Origin: Microvirga calopogonii
GTDB taxonomy: Bacteria > Pseudomonadota > Alphaproteobacteria > Rhizobiales > Beijerinckiaceae
Direction of reading: 5' to 3'
Assembly (NCBI RefSeq): GCF_003347665.1
Contig: NZ_QDGA01000002.1
Span: forward strand, 62,001-126,000
Length of the DNA stretch: 64,000 bases
The notes under the pieces are model-generated. The model searched no databases, had not been told where the DNA came from, and saw only the letters and a program-made list of their open reading frames with translations. Position numbers and translations under genes: made by a program. Numbering within the stretch: position 1 is the stretch's first letter; each line of letters begins with the position of its first letter. Of the stretch, positions 8,377 to 17,188 are shown piece by piece.

Positions 8377-9594
8377 TCACTCCGCAGGCGTGGTGGCATA
8401 AACGGGAAGGGACGAGGCGGGACGGTCGCTCGCGGAGTCGCCGGTGGCGTCCAGCATCAGCTTGTGCATGGAAGCCCAGGTCTTGTCCCAGGATCCGGCC
8501 GCCAGATGACGATCGACCTTCGCGAGCCAGGCCTCCTTCGGTCGAGCGAGAATCGTCTCGACCTTGGCGACCACGTCCTTGGCGCCCTTGGCGATTTCGA
8601 CGAGACCCTTCTCGCCGTAGGGCCGCACCACATCGGTGATCGGCGTCGAGACGACGGGCACGCCGGCCGCCAGAAATTCCGGGGTCTTCGTCGGGCTGAT
8701 GAATTTCGTCGCCTCGTTCAAGGCGAAGTTCATGAAGCCTACATCCCAGCCCGACAGGTATTGCGGCAGCTCATTGTAGGATTTTCCACCGAGCCAGTGG
8801 ATGTTAGACCGCTGCGGCAAGCTGGATGGATCGATCTTCACGACCGGACCGATCATCACGAACTGCCAGTCGGGACGCAGATCCGCGACCTCAGCCAACA
8901 GGTCGATGTCCATGCGCTCGTCGACGACGCCGAAGAAGCCGAGGCGGACATGCGGAATCTGCGCCTGGTCGTCGGGATCCTTGTCGATGGAACGCGCCTG
9001 GGAGAAATGGTTGAAGTCGATGGATGACGGGAAGCCGTGAACGCTGCGGTGGCGATTGCGCTTGGCCTCGTAAAGGCTCATGCCGCCCGTGAAGACCAGG
9101 TCGCAGCGGGCGAAGAGAGCATTCTCCAGGTCGAGCAGTTCCTGCGACGCGCCCCGGAAGAGCGAAAGCTCGTCCATGTTGTCGTAGACGCACAGGTCGC
9201 ATTCGAGGTCGCTGGTGAAGGCCATGGCCATCGGCGTGTAGTACCAGAACACCCGCGGGCTCATCGACTCACGGCCGATCAGTTCCTCGATCAGATCGTG
9301 CTGCTCGGCGAGAATATCTTCATGCGACAGACCTTCAGGGAGAACCGGAACGGCGATGGTCACGCCCTGCGGCCGGTCACTCACATCCATATGGGGCTTC
9401 GCACCCGCCTTGAAGACCGGCTCCTCGATGACCAGCACGTCGTAATGCTTGACAGCTCGACTGAGGAGATGCTGCGGCCGCTGCCAAACGAAATCCCAGC
9501 GGAGATGGGAGAAACAGACGAGGAGCGGTTTTTCTGAAGCGGACTTGGCAGGCGAACGAAGGGCATAGGAGTGCGTCGTCAAACGCTCATGCAT
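8377..9594 (-). CDS. Glycosyltransferase, GT4-like (GT-B fold)
   Basis: A 405-residue protein with no signal peptide. The N-terminal half carries LLVCFSHLRWDFVWQRPQHL, typical of a group of GT-B enzymes found beside glf. The C-terminal half has the nucleotide-sugar-binding pattern FFGVVDERMD, IHWLGGKSY and SPTKTPEFLAAGVPVVST. Its place as first gene of the operon with UDP-galactopyranose mutase suggests it transfers galactofuranose or another sugar of the same glycan. The acceptor is unknown. Upstream, 9595-9788 is AT-richer and probably contains the operon promoter. Confidence 0.85.
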   Translation of the reverse strand: MHERLTTHSYALRSPAKSASEKPLLVCFSHLRWDFVWQRPQHLLSRAVKHYDVLVIEEPVFKAGAKPHMDVSDRPQGVTIAVPVLPEGLSHEDILAEQHDLIEELIGRESMSPRVFWYYTPMAMAFTSDLECDLCVYDNMDELSLFRGASQELLDLENALFARCDLVFTGGMSLYEAKRNRHRSVHGFPSSIDFNHFSQARSIDKDPDDQAQIPHVRLGFFGVVDERMDIDLLAEVADLRPDWQFVMIGPVVKIDPSSLPQRSNIHWLGGKSYNELPQYLSGWDVGFMNFALNEATKFISPTKTPEFLAAGVPVVSTPITDVVRPYGEKGLVEIAKGAKDVVAKVETILARPKEAWLAKVDRHLAAGSWDKTWASMHKLMLDATGDSASDRPASSLPVYATTPAE

Positions 9595-9788
9595 AGCGCC
9601 ATCCTCAAATACAGGTGTGTTGTCGCGATCGGACGGAAGAACACGGCCCGTGGTGAATAAATGCGATGTCTAAAGTGAAGCGCACCAGCGTAGGGTCGTG
9701 GTCGCAATCGATTGTAGAACGCAGATGGAGCCTTTCGGTTCCCTGTGCGTTCATCTTTGTGAACGGCTATTCATGAGAATTGTGGTAA

Positions 9789-10100
9789 TCATTTCTTCTC
9801 AAGCAGCAGAGTGCCTTGCTTTTGGATGAAAGTCTTGGCCTTCTCTGCGACCATTGCCAGAATCCATGGCAATTGCACTTCGACACGTACCTGATCCTGC
9901 ATCACTTCCAGATGGCCGCTCACATTCTGGCCCATGGCTCCGACGCGGAAATCCATGCGATTGCCGTCCCAACTTTCGTCGATGGACGCGACCTTGTCGC
10001 CGAACTGGGACTTCAGGCCCGACATGCCGCCGTGAAGCCGCCGCATCGCTTCGGCTTGGCCGAGATTGTGGGGGATCGAAACAACAAGGGGCTTGGCCAT
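9789..10100 (-). CDS. Polyhydroxyalkanoic acid system family protein (PHA granule-region type)
   Basis: A 103-residue protein opening with PLVVSIPHNLGQAEAMRR, with a repeating beta-strand pattern and an ending IQKQGTLLLEKK. This matches the short family first noted near polyhydroxyalkanoate genes. Family members are small and of unproven biochemical role. No phaA/B/C gene is nearby in this window, so the name reflects family membership rather than demonstrated function. Confidence 0.7.
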   Translation of the reverse strand: MAKPLVVSIPHNLGQAEAMRRLHGGMSGLKSQFGDKVASIDESWDGNRMDFRVGAMGQNVSGHLEVMQDQVRVEVQLPWILAMVAEKAKTFIQKQGTLLLEKK

Positions 10101-10154
10101 GGGAATGCTCCACTTTTCAACGACAAGCGAAGCAGTGCGGGTCGGGTTCCCTGG

Positions 10155-10466
10155 CTACAGCATTTCAACTCTGATCGCCCGCATCACGATGGTCTCCTGC
10201 TCGAAGCGCCGTTCCAAGTCCGCGCGGTAGCGCTCCCACCAGGCGTGATCGAGTTCGCGAGCCATCACCTCGAACACGACGATGTCGTCGTGAGACGTAT
10301 GGCCGCCCTCCTTCCAGACGCCTTCGGCGGGCGCGCGCGTGAAGCTCGTGATCCCGCCGAATCGCTCCGACAGCTCCTTGCGAACCCGCGCATAGACCGC
10401 CCCGTCGAGACGGCGGCCCTTGTTGTCGGCAAGAGGCAGCAGAATCTGAACCAGATGCATCGGCAT
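10155..10466 (-). CDS. Conserved small protein, unknown function
   Basis: A 103-residue soluble protein beginning MHLVQILLPLADNKG, with ELSERFGGITSFTRAPAEG in the middle and WWERYRADLERRFEQ near the end. The alternation of strands and helices suggests a compact ferredoxin-like alpha/beta fold. I cannot assign a named family or a role. It follows a gap of about 80 bases from another small unknown gene on the same strand. Confidence 0.55.
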   Translation of the reverse strand: MPMHLVQILLPLADNKGRRLDGAVYARVRKELSERFGGITSFTRAPAEGVWKEGGHTSHDDIVVFEVMARELDHAWWERYRADLERRFEQETIVMRAIRVEML

Positions 10467-10543
10467 CCCCTGAGAAGCGCCATCGGTGCGGTGGCGCAGG
10501 AAAATAGTTCAGGGGATGGAAAAGGCGAGACCTTCAGCCTCGC

Positions 10544-10900
10544 TCAGGCCTGCAGGGCCGCAAAGACTTCGCGATCCGACTCGGTCCATTCCTCGGCGAG
10601 CCGATAGCGGCCCGAGGGCTTCGACACGCGCCACGGGCACGCCGTGGACGCATGAAACGCCTCGGAGGGCCGCAGGCGACGCGCGCTGCCGTCCGCCTGG
10701 ATTTCATCGATCACGACGAAGCCGAAGATGGTGAGCCGCGTTGCCATGACCTTAGTGGCGCGATCGCCTGCCGCGATCGGCAGAGAGCCTGCGGCATAAA
10801 CCGCATCCATCAGGCTCCGCTGATCACGATGGGGATTGGCCGACGAGCGTGCGCCCGGAAAGCGTATGACGTTCGTCGACTGAGACGATCTCGATTCCAT
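10544..10900 (-). CDS. Hypothetical protein
   Basis: A 118-residue soluble protein with a polar N-terminus (NVIRFPGARSSANPHRDQ), a central VMATRLTIFGFVVIDEIQ stretch and a Trp/Glu-rich C-terminus. No family is recognised. Coding is supported only by its frame, its length and the fit with neighbouring minus-strand genes. It lies between rlpA and another small unknown. Confidence 0.5.
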   Translation of the reverse strand: MESRSSQSTNVIRFPGARSSANPHRDQRSLMDAVYAAGSLPIAAGDRATKVMATRLTIFGFVVIDEIQADGSARRLRPSEAFHASTACPWRVSKPSGRYRLAEEWTESDREVFAALQA

Positions 10901-10958
10901 GTAAGCAACCCTTGGTCCCGAATCGGGGCAAGAATCGCCGGAAGGAATTAAGAAGCGC

Positions 10959-11378
10959 CTAATCGAGACGATGGAGCGACACGTAAGCCGTGCCCTCGGA
11001 GGTCAGGCCGAGCGCCTGTGCGGGGCCTTTCGCGAGGTCGATGATCCGTCGATGAGTGAAGGGACCGCGATCGTTCACCCGGACGACGACCGAGCGGCCA
11101 TTGGATTCATTCACGACCTTGAGCCTCGTGCCGAACGGCAGGAATCGGTGGGCGGCGGTCATGTCGGAGGAATCGAAGCGCTCTCCGCTGGCGGTCTTGC
11201 GGCCGTGGAATCCTGGGCCGTACCAGGAGGCGGTGCCGCGCTGAATGGCCGGGCCGGCCTCGATATTGGCTTGTGAGATGGATCCTGTGGTGAGCGGGTC
11301 GTTTGAGGCGGTTGTATTGCAGGCTGCTACGAGAAGAATAGGCACAATTGCAGATGCCCGGGTGAGGATGTTCTTCAA
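10959..11378 (-). CDS. rlpA: RlpA-like septal ring lytic transglycosylase lipoprotein
   Basis: A 139-residue envelope protein with a lipoprotein signal peptide whose lipobox is LVAAC, cleaved before Cys20. The mature part is a double-psi beta-barrel: GTASWYGPGFHGRKTASGE, then DMTAAHRFLPFGTRLKV and VRVNDRGPF. The Asp of VNDRGPF is the conserved catalytic-type acid of RlpA transglycosylases. RlpA proteins act on denuded peptidoglycan at division sites. This copy is short and lacks the SPOR domain of E. coli RlpA, so targeting to the septum is not certain. It is divergent from the carotenoid cluster. Confidence 0.88.
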   Translation of the reverse strand: MKNILTRASAIVPILLVAACNTTASNDPLTTGSISQANIEAGPAIQRGTASWYGPGFHGRKTASGERFDSSDMTAAHRFLPFGTRLKVVNESNGRSVVVRVNDRGPFTHRRIIDLAKGPAQALGLTSEGTAYVSLHRLD

Positions 11379-11666
11379 AGACAGTCTCCCCTTCCGTTTC
11401 GATTGGAAGTGAAACTGAGCCTTAAAAAGGCAAGAATAAGGCGCTTCGGATTTTTATACGTTCACTCACTCTTCAGAGATGTGAAACTATACCGAGATAT
11501 AGCCTGGACAAACTGCCGTTCCTCCCTAGATAGTCTCACATAACGTTACTTTATTTCAAGGCAGTTTTTCACCTTGTCGTGATTTTGCATCGTTGCCTCT
11601 GGTCGGGAGCTGCTACCGGTCTAGTTCAGATGACCGATGTTCCACGCCAGTCAGGGCTCCCGGCTC
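11379..11666. other. AT-rich divergent intergenic region upstream of the carotenoid cluster
   Basis: About 290 bases, clearly richer in A/T than the surrounding genes (especially 11435-11575), separate rlpA (minus) from the first carotenoid gene (plus). It must carry the promoter of the nine-gene crt/hpn run, because the downstream genes mostly overlap or abut. I could not identify a -35/-10 pair or an operator with confidence. Confidence 0.45.
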
Positions 11667-13217
11667 ATGCGCGAATCCGCCCGATCACCTCAGATCGCCA
11701 TCGTGGGGGCCGGGCCCGGTGGCTTGGCCTCCGCCATGCTGCTGGCGCGCGAGGGTGTACCCGTCACCGTGTTCGAACGGGAGCCTGCCGTCGGCGGCCG
11801 CACCCGGACCATCCATGCGCCCGGCGGCTACAGGTTCGATATCGGCCCGACCTTCTTCCTCTATCCCCGCGTTCTGAGGGACATCTTTGAGGCCTGCGGC
11901 GAACGGCTGGAAGATCATGTCGAACTCAAGCGCCTGGACCCGCAATATCACGTCGTCTTCGAGGGTGGCGGCTCCATTCGCGCCACTTACGACCTTGACC
12001 GCCTCGAACAGGAAATCGCTCGTCTCGCTCCCGCCGATGCGCGCAACGTGCGCAGGTTTCTCGACGACAACCGCGACAAGCTCGAAGCCTTCCGGCCAGT
12101 GCTGGAACAGGCCTTTTCGAGCCCCGCCGACCTCTTCTCGCCGGCGATGCTGGCAGCCTTGCCGAAGCTGAGACCCTTCTCCAGCGTCGACAGCGATCTC
12201 AGGCGCTACTTCGCCGATCCGCGCGTGCGTCTCGCCTTTTCGTTCCAGACGAAATATCTCGGGATGTCACCGTTCCAGTGCCCGAGCCTGTTCACCATTC
12301 TGTCGTTCCTCGAATACGAGCACGGCGTGTTTCATCCCATGGGCGGCTGCGGCGCTGTCTCGGAAGCCATGGCGAAGGTCGCGCGCAAGATGGGCGTCGA
12401 CATTCGCCTCAACACGCCGGTCGAGCGCATCGTTTACGAAGATGGCGAGGCCGTAGGCCTCGAGGCGGGCGGCGAGCGCTTCGCTGCGGGTTCCGTGGTG
12501 ATCAACGGCGATTTCGGCCATGCCATGCGCCGCCTCGTACCGGAGGCCATGCGCCCGCGCTGGACGGACAGGAAGCTCGATCGCGCGAAGATCTCCTGCT
12601 CCACCTTCATGCTCTATCTCGGCATCGAAGGCGATGTCGGCGATCTCGCCCATCACACGATCCTGCTGTCGCGGGACTACGAGCGCAACATTCACGAGAT
12701 CACCAACGGCATCCTCCCCGAAGAACCATCCGTTTACGTCCAACACGCGGGCGCGACCGATGCATCGCTGGCCCCGAAGGGCCACACGAGCCTCTACGTG
12801 CTCGTGCCCGTGCCGAACCTGCGTTGCGGGATCGACTGGACGCGCGAGGCGCCGCGTTATCGCAAGCTCGCGCTCGAGCGGCTCAAGGTGCTCGGATTGG
12901 GCGACATCGAGAGCCGTATCCGTTTCGAACGCGTGGTGACGCCGCGCGGCTGGCAGGATGAGTTCTCCGTGTTCGAGGGCGCTACCTTCAACCTTGCGCA
13001 CAACCTGACGCAGATGCTGTATTTCCGCCCGCACAACCGCTTCGGCCGCAACGTCTATCTGGTCGGCGGCGGCACGCATCCGGGCAGCGGTCTCCCGGTG
13101 ATCTATGAAGGAGCGCGCATCACGACGCGGCTGCTGCTGGAGGATCGCGAGCGCCAAAGGGCGGGCGACCATGAAGCGCAGCCTTCCGTCGCACCGCTCG
13201 GCGAAGCGGCTCTATAG
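11667..13217 (+). CDS. crtN: CrtI-family carotenoid (C30) desaturase/oxidase
   Basis: An FAD-dependent amine-oxidase-fold enzyme of the phytoene/squalene desaturase family. The dinucleotide fold AIVGAGPGGLASA is near the N-terminus, with EREPAVGGRTRT after it. The C-terminus has the YLVGGGTHPGSGLPVI signature. With squalene genes downstream, the likely substrate is squalene or a dehydrosqualene rather than phytoene. Which of the two desaturases here is the main desaturase (CrtN) and which is the later oxidase (CrtP type) is unsettled. I prefer the ATG at 11667, preceded by AGGG; an upstream in-frame ATG at 11637 would add 10 residues. It is the first gene of the cluster. Confidence 0.85.
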   Translation: MRESARSPQIAIVGAGPGGLASAMLLAREGVPVTVFEREPAVGGRTRTIHAPGGYRFDIGPTFFLYPRVLRDIFEACGERLEDHVELKRLDPQYHVVFEGGGSIRATYDLDRLEQEIARLAPADARNVRRFLDDNRDKLEAFRPVLEQAFSSPADLFSPAMLAALPKLRPFSSVDSDLRRYFADPRVRLAFSFQTKYLGMSPFQCPSLFTILSFLEYEHGVFHPMGGCGAVSEAMAKVARKMGVDIRLNTPVERIVYEDGEAVGLEAGGERFAAGSVVINGDFGHAMRRLVPEAMRPRWTDRKLDRAKISCSTFMLYLGIEGDVGDLAHHTILLSRDYERNIHEITNGILPEEPSVYVQHAGATDASLAPKGHTSLYVLVPVPNLRCGIDWTREAPRYRKLALERLKVLGLGDIESRIRFERVVTPRGWQDEFSVFEGATFNLAHNLTQMLYFRPHNRFGRNVYLVGGGTHPGSGLPVIYEGARITTRLLLEDRERQRAGDHEAQPSVAPLGEAAL

Positions 13218-13228
13218 AGGAACGCCCG

Positions 13229-13633
13229 ATGAGACGCATGGGATTGGCAGCCGTTCTTCTCCTTTCCGTTTCATCCGCTCATGCCGCAACACTGACGATC
13301 CGCGCACAAGGCGTTCAGCCTGACGGCAACATGGTCTATGCCGGGATCTGCGACACCAGCTTCGAAGAGTCCACCTGCCCGTACAAGGATCGCGGCCAGG
13401 CCACGGCGGGAACCGTAGAGCTGCGCATCAGGAACGTGAAGCCGGGCACCTATGCCATCGCGGTCTTTCATGACGTGAACGGCAACGGCAAGCTCGACCG
13501 CAGCTTCATCGGCCTGCCCAGCGAGCCCTACGGCTTCTCGAACGATGTGGGCCGCCGCGGACCTCCGAATTTCGATGCCGCCCGGATCGTCGTCCGGGAG
13601 CCTGCGACGACGGTCGTGATCCCGATCCGATAG
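13229..13633 (+). CDS. DUF2141 secreted protein
   Basis: A 134-residue protein with a signal peptide (cleavage near SSAHA, about residue 19). The body matches DUF2141: TIRAQGVQPDGNMVYAGIC, then KPGTYAIAVFHDVNGNGKLD and IGLPSEPYGFSND. The DVNGNGKLD segment resembles an acidic, metal-binding-like loop. DUF2141 proteins are periplasmic and functionally uncharacterised. Its place between two carotenoid genes, with gaps of 11 and 7 bases, suggests a link with the pigment or its membrane location. That role is an inference from context. Confidence 0.85.
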   Translation: MRRMGLAAVLLLSVSSAHAATLTIRAQGVQPDGNMVYAGICDTSFEESTCPYKDRGQATAGTVELRIRNVKPGTYAIAVFHDVNGNGKLDRSFIGLPSEPYGFSNDVGRRGPPNFDAARIVVREPATTVVIPIR

Positions 13634-13640
13634 GTGTCTC

Positions 13641-14735
13641 ATGCTGTGGCGCGCTTATGCTCTTCTGTCCCACGGGGGAGACCGCATAGGCCTCGGCTCC
13701 ATCGGCCTGCCGTCCTGGCACGGTCCGGCTGCCCCGTCGTTCCAGCGAACGGGCGACGTGCTGAAGGTGCTCGAAGACGCCGACACGGCCATCTGGGCGG
13801 CCAGTGCCCTCTCGGCCTGCGCCGAGACAGGTCTTCTCGCCCATCTCGCCAAACCGGCGACCGTCGACACATTGGCGGAAGCCGTCTCGCTGTCGCCGGC
13901 GCTCGTCCGGACACTGATCGACATCCTCGCAAGCCACAGGTTCGTCGTGTGGGATCACGATCGAGTTCAGGCGGCTCCCGCCCTCATGCCGTTCACGACG
14001 TCCGAGGGAGTGGAGACGTTCCGTGCAGCCCTTCGGGCTCCTCTTCTTCAGGCCGACAACTTCCGGCATAGGGTTGCCGACCGCACCCTGACCCTCGATG
14101 GCTGGACACATACGGATGAGGCCATCATCGAATCCCAAGGGACCCTGACCCGTCTCTGGACCACCCGGGCTGTGCCCAAACTGAAATTCCTGCCGGGCCT
14201 CGTCCCGCGTCTCGAGACGCCCGGCGCGGCCCTTCTCGATGTGGGCGCGGGAGCCGCAGGCCTTTCGATTGCGCTCTGCAGACATTTTCCCCATCTGACG
14301 GCAGTCGCACTTGAGCCCGCACCTCATCCGGCCTTGATCGGCGAGCGGCATGTGCGGGAGGCCGGGCTCGGTGAGCGCATCGTCATTCGCCGGCAACGCG
14401 CCGAGGATCTGGAGGACGAGCGAGCCTTCGACCTCGCCTTCCTGCCCCAGATGTTCCTGCCGGATGCGATCCTCCAGGAGGCCATCGGGCGGATCTTCCG
14501 TTCGTTGCGGCCCGGTGGATGGCTTCTCGTCGCCGCCCTGGCCCAGGAGGGGAACGGGACGATTTCCGCCGTCAACCGGCTGAAGAACCTGCTCTGGGGT
14601 GGGAATACGCGCGACGTGAACCACGTACGGCCACGCCTGGCCGCCGCAGGCTTCGATCCGGTGATCCGTGCCCCAGGTCGGCACTCGCTTCGCATGATCT
14701 GCGCCCGTCGCCCAAACGTTCGTGATCCGTCTTGA
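13641..14735 (+). CDS. SAM-dependent methyltransferase, winged-helix O-methyltransferase-like
   Basis: A 364-residue protein. Residues about 35-110 look like a dimerisation/winged-helix domain (AETGLLAHLAKPATVDTLAEA), as in plant-type and CrtF-like O-methyltransferases. The C-terminal domain has the SAM-binding LLDVGAGAAGLSIALC motif and later FRSLRPGGWLLVAAL. It may methylate a hydroxyl or carboxyl on the C30 carotenoid, or on an attached sugar. I know no assigned role for it in the standard C30 route, so the substrate is open. It sits 7 bases after the DUF2141 gene. Confidence 0.75.
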   Translation: MLWRAYALLSHGGDRIGLGSIGLPSWHGPAAPSFQRTGDVLKVLEDADTAIWAASALSACAETGLLAHLAKPATVDTLAEAVSLSPALVRTLIDILASHRFVVWDHDRVQAAPALMPFTTSEGVETFRAALRAPLLQADNFRHRVADRTLTLDGWTHTDEAIIESQGTLTRLWTTRAVPKLKFLPGLVPRLETPGAALLDVGAGAAGLSIALCRHFPHLTAVALEPAPHPALIGERHVREAGLGERIVIRRQRAEDLEDERAFDLAFLPQMFLPDAILQEAIGRIFRSLRPGGWLLVAALAQEGNGTISAVNRLKNLLWGGNTRDVNHVRPRLAAAGFDPVIRAPGRHSLRMICARRPNVRDPS

Positions 14736-14816
14736 ACTGGCCCCTGCGCTTCCTAGAACCATCACGATTGGACATGGGCGGATGACGGACCGGCTCGTGC
14801 CGCGCGGGAGGAATGC

Positions 14817-16352
14817 GTGAACGCTCAACGGAGTTCGGTTGCGGTCATCGGCGGAGGATTGGGCGGATTGGCGGCGGCCTGCGTCGCGGCGGCCCGCGGG
14901 CACAAGGTCACCCTCTACGACAAGAATCCCTGGATCGGCGGCAAGGCGGCGGTTCTTCACGAGGCCGGTTTCCGCTTCGATATGGGCCCGACGATCCTGA
15001 CCGTGCCGCGGGTTCTGGAGCGAATCTTCGCGGAGGCGGGCCGCAATCTCTCCGACTATCTCGATCTCGTGCGGCTCGATCCGCAATGGCGCTGCTTCTT
15101 CGACGACGGCACCCGGATCGACCTGCAGGAGAACATCGACGCCATGGCCGAGACCATGGACCGCTTCGCGCCCGGAAAGAACGCAGGAGACGGATACAAG
15201 CGCTTCCAGGAAATCTCCGCGCATCTTCACGACATCTCGAACCGGTTCTTCTTCTGGAAGCCGGTGGAGGATCTCTTCGACACCATCAACATCCGCGCCA
15301 ACATGAATCCCACGACCCTGCGGGATGTCTTGTCTCTGCGCATGGGTTCGTCCGTCGCCGGCACCATCCGGTCCAAGGTGAAGGACGAACGCCTGGCGCA
15401 GATGCTCGATCACTTCACGCAATATGTCGGCTCATCGCCCTACGGCTCGCCGGCTGTGCTCTGCGCCATCGCCCACATGCAGGCGGCCGACGGCGTGTGG
15501 TATCCCATGGGCGGCACCCGCGCGGTCGCCGAGGCCCTGGCGAAACTGGCCACCGAACTCGGCGCCACGTTCAGGACCGACAGCGACGTGGCTTCGCTCA
15601 GGATCGAGAACGGCGCGGTCACGGGCCTTGTTCTCGCGAGCGGCGAAGTCGTGCCTTACGACAACGTCATCTCCAACATGGATTCGATCCGCACCTATCG
15701 CGAACTCGTCGGCGGCGAAGTAGGCGAGCATTACGCGCGCAAGGACTTCGAGCCCGCCTGCTCGGGCGTGGTGCTCTATCTCGGCCTGAACAAGCGTTAT
15801 GACCATATCCTCCATCACGATTTCGTGTTCTCCCGCGATCCGGAGGAAGAGTTCGACTTCATCTACCGACGCGGCGAACCCGCGCCCGACCCCACCTGCT
15901 ATCTCGCGGCGCCGTCAGCAACCGATCCAAGCGTCGCGCCGGAGGGTGGCGAGGCGCTGTATGTGCTCGTCCATACGCCTTATCTTCGTCCCCATCACGA
16001 CTGGTCGCAGATGTTCCCCGCCTACCGGCAGGTGATCATCGACAAGCTGAAACGCACGGCCGGCATGAGCGATATCGAGGATCGCATCGTCGTCGAACGC
16101 CACCTGACGCCTCAGGATATCCACGACCGCTACAAGGTGCTCAACGGGGCCATCTACGGTCTGGCGAGCCATGGCAAGTTCATGGGCGCGTTCAAGCCGG
16201 GCAACCGCAGCCGTCAGGTTCGCGGCCTTTATCTGGCCGGCGGCGCGGCCCATCCGGGCCCGGGCATGCCGATGGTCATGATGTCGGGCTGGATCGCCGC
16301 CGACGCCCTCGATGCGGATGGCAAGGTCGAGAAACTACGGAACGTGTCTTGA
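14817..16352 (+). CDS. crtP: CrtI-family desaturase/oxidase, second copy (CrtN/CrtP-like)
   Basis: A 511-residue FAD-dependent enzyme. The nucleotide-binding GGGLGGLAAA is at residues 12-21, WIGGKAAVLHEAGFRFDMGP follows, and LYLAGGAAHPGPGMPMV is the C-terminal family signature. It differs clearly from the first desaturase and is therefore likely to catalyse a separate step, either desaturation or oxidation of a terminal methyl group to aldehyde or acid. The start is a GTG with a strong ribosome site (GGGAGGA, 14806-14812). Its 3' end overlaps the next gene by 4 bases (TTGA). The symbol is tentative. Confidence 0.82.
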   Translation: MNAQRSSVAVIGGGLGGLAAACVAAARGHKVTLYDKNPWIGGKAAVLHEAGFRFDMGPTILTVPRVLERIFAEAGRNLSDYLDLVRLDPQWRCFFDDGTRIDLQENIDAMAETMDRFAPGKNAGDGYKRFQEISAHLHDISNRFFFWKPVEDLFDTINIRANMNPTTLRDVLSLRMGSSVAGTIRSKVKDERLAQMLDHFTQYVGSSPYGSPAVLCAIAHMQAADGVWYPMGGTRAVAEALAKLATELGATFRTDSDVASLRIENGAVTGLVLASGEVVPYDNVISNMDSIRTYRELVGGEVGEHYARKDFEPACSGVVLYLGLNKRYDHILHHDFVFSRDPEEEFDFIYRRGEPAPDPTCYLAAPSATDPSVAPEGGEALYVLVHTPYLRPHHDWSQMFPAYRQVIIDKLKRTAGMSDIEDRIVVERHLTPQDIHDRYKVLNGAIYGLASHGKFMGAFKPGNRSRQVRGLYLAGGAAHPGPGMPMVMMSGWIAADALDADGKVEKLRNVS

Positions 16353-17188
16353 GGCGGGAAACGGGCAAGTCAGGGACGGAGCGCTCTTCATCGGGTCGCG
16401 TTGGAGCTTCTCCCGTCGCGCGCCGCTCCACCATGCTCCATCGCTTCATGGTCTCGACCTTCCGGCGCTACTTCACGCGCCACATGAACGCCCTGCGGAT
16501 CGCCCCATGGGGCATGCCGAATGTGCCGCAGCAGGGTCCGGTCATCGTCTATTCCAATCACCCGGCCTGGTGGGACGCGGCCGTCTACATCCTGGCAGCC
16601 GACCGCTTCTTTCCGGCCTATGAAAGCTATGCGCCCATCGATGCCGCAATGCTGAAGCAATACGGCATCTTCGGCCGCATCGGCGCCTTCGGCGTCGATC
16701 TCGACAGCCCACGCGGCGCGGCGGATTTTCTCAAGGCGGGAGCGGAGATTCTCTCAGGTGCCGACCGTGCCCTCTGGATCACCGCGCAGGGACGCTTCGG
16801 CGATGTGCGCGACAGGCCTCTCGGCCTCAAGCCCGGCGTGGCGCACCTCGTCGAGCGTGCCCCCGGCTGCACTGTCCTGCCGCTCGCCATCGAGTATAGT
16901 TTCTGGCTGGAACGCGGAGCGGAAGCCTTCATCGCCTTCGGCCAACCGATGCGCGGACAGGATCTCCTGAACCTCACGCGTCCTGACCGCCTGAAGCGGC
17001 TCGAAAGTGAGCTGACCACGACGCTCACTCACTTGAGCGCCGACGTGCAGAGCCGCGACCCGGCCCGCTTCCGGGCGGTGCTCGAAGGTCGCGCCGGGAT
17101 CGGCGGGCTTTACGACGGATGGCGGCGGGTGGTGGCGGCCCTGCGTGGGCGCGCTTTCGATCCGTCGCACGAGGGGCGCCCCTCATGA
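16349..17188 (+). CDS. PlsC-like acyltransferase, likely carotenoid acyltransferase
   Basis: A 1-acylglycerol-phosphate-acyltransferase-fold protein. The HX4D catalytic motif is NHPAWWD, followed by RFFPAYESYAPID and the acceptor-site ITAQGRFGDVRDRP. In glycosylated C30 carotenoids an acyltransferase adds a fatty acid to the sugar, and the adjacent glycosyltransferase makes that the probable job here. The start is uncertain. A TTG at 16349 overlaps the previous stop as TTGA, giving 279 residues. An in-frame ATG at 16433 gives 251 residues and starts nearer to conserved sequence. The gene ends in an ATGA overlap with the next one. Confidence 0.82.
   Translation: MRRETGKSGTERSSSGRVGASPVARRSTMLHRFMVSTFRRYFTRHMNALRIAPWGMPNVPQQGPVIVYSNHPAWWDAAVYILAADRFFPAYESYAPIDAAMLKQYGIFGRIGAFGVDLDSPRGAADFLKAGAEILSGADRALWITAQGRFGDVRDRPLGLKPGVAHLVERAPGCTVLPLAIEYSFWLERGAEAFIAFGQPMRGQDLLNLTRPDRLKRLESELTTTLTHLSADVQSRDPARFRAVLEGRAGIGGLYDGWRRVVAALRGRAFDPSHEGRPS

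Noticed and set aside
13506..15422. 638-residue minus-strand frame across DUF2141, methyltransferase and desaturase genes
   Set aside because: It spans three recognised genes and their ribosome sites in antisense. No domain could be seen.
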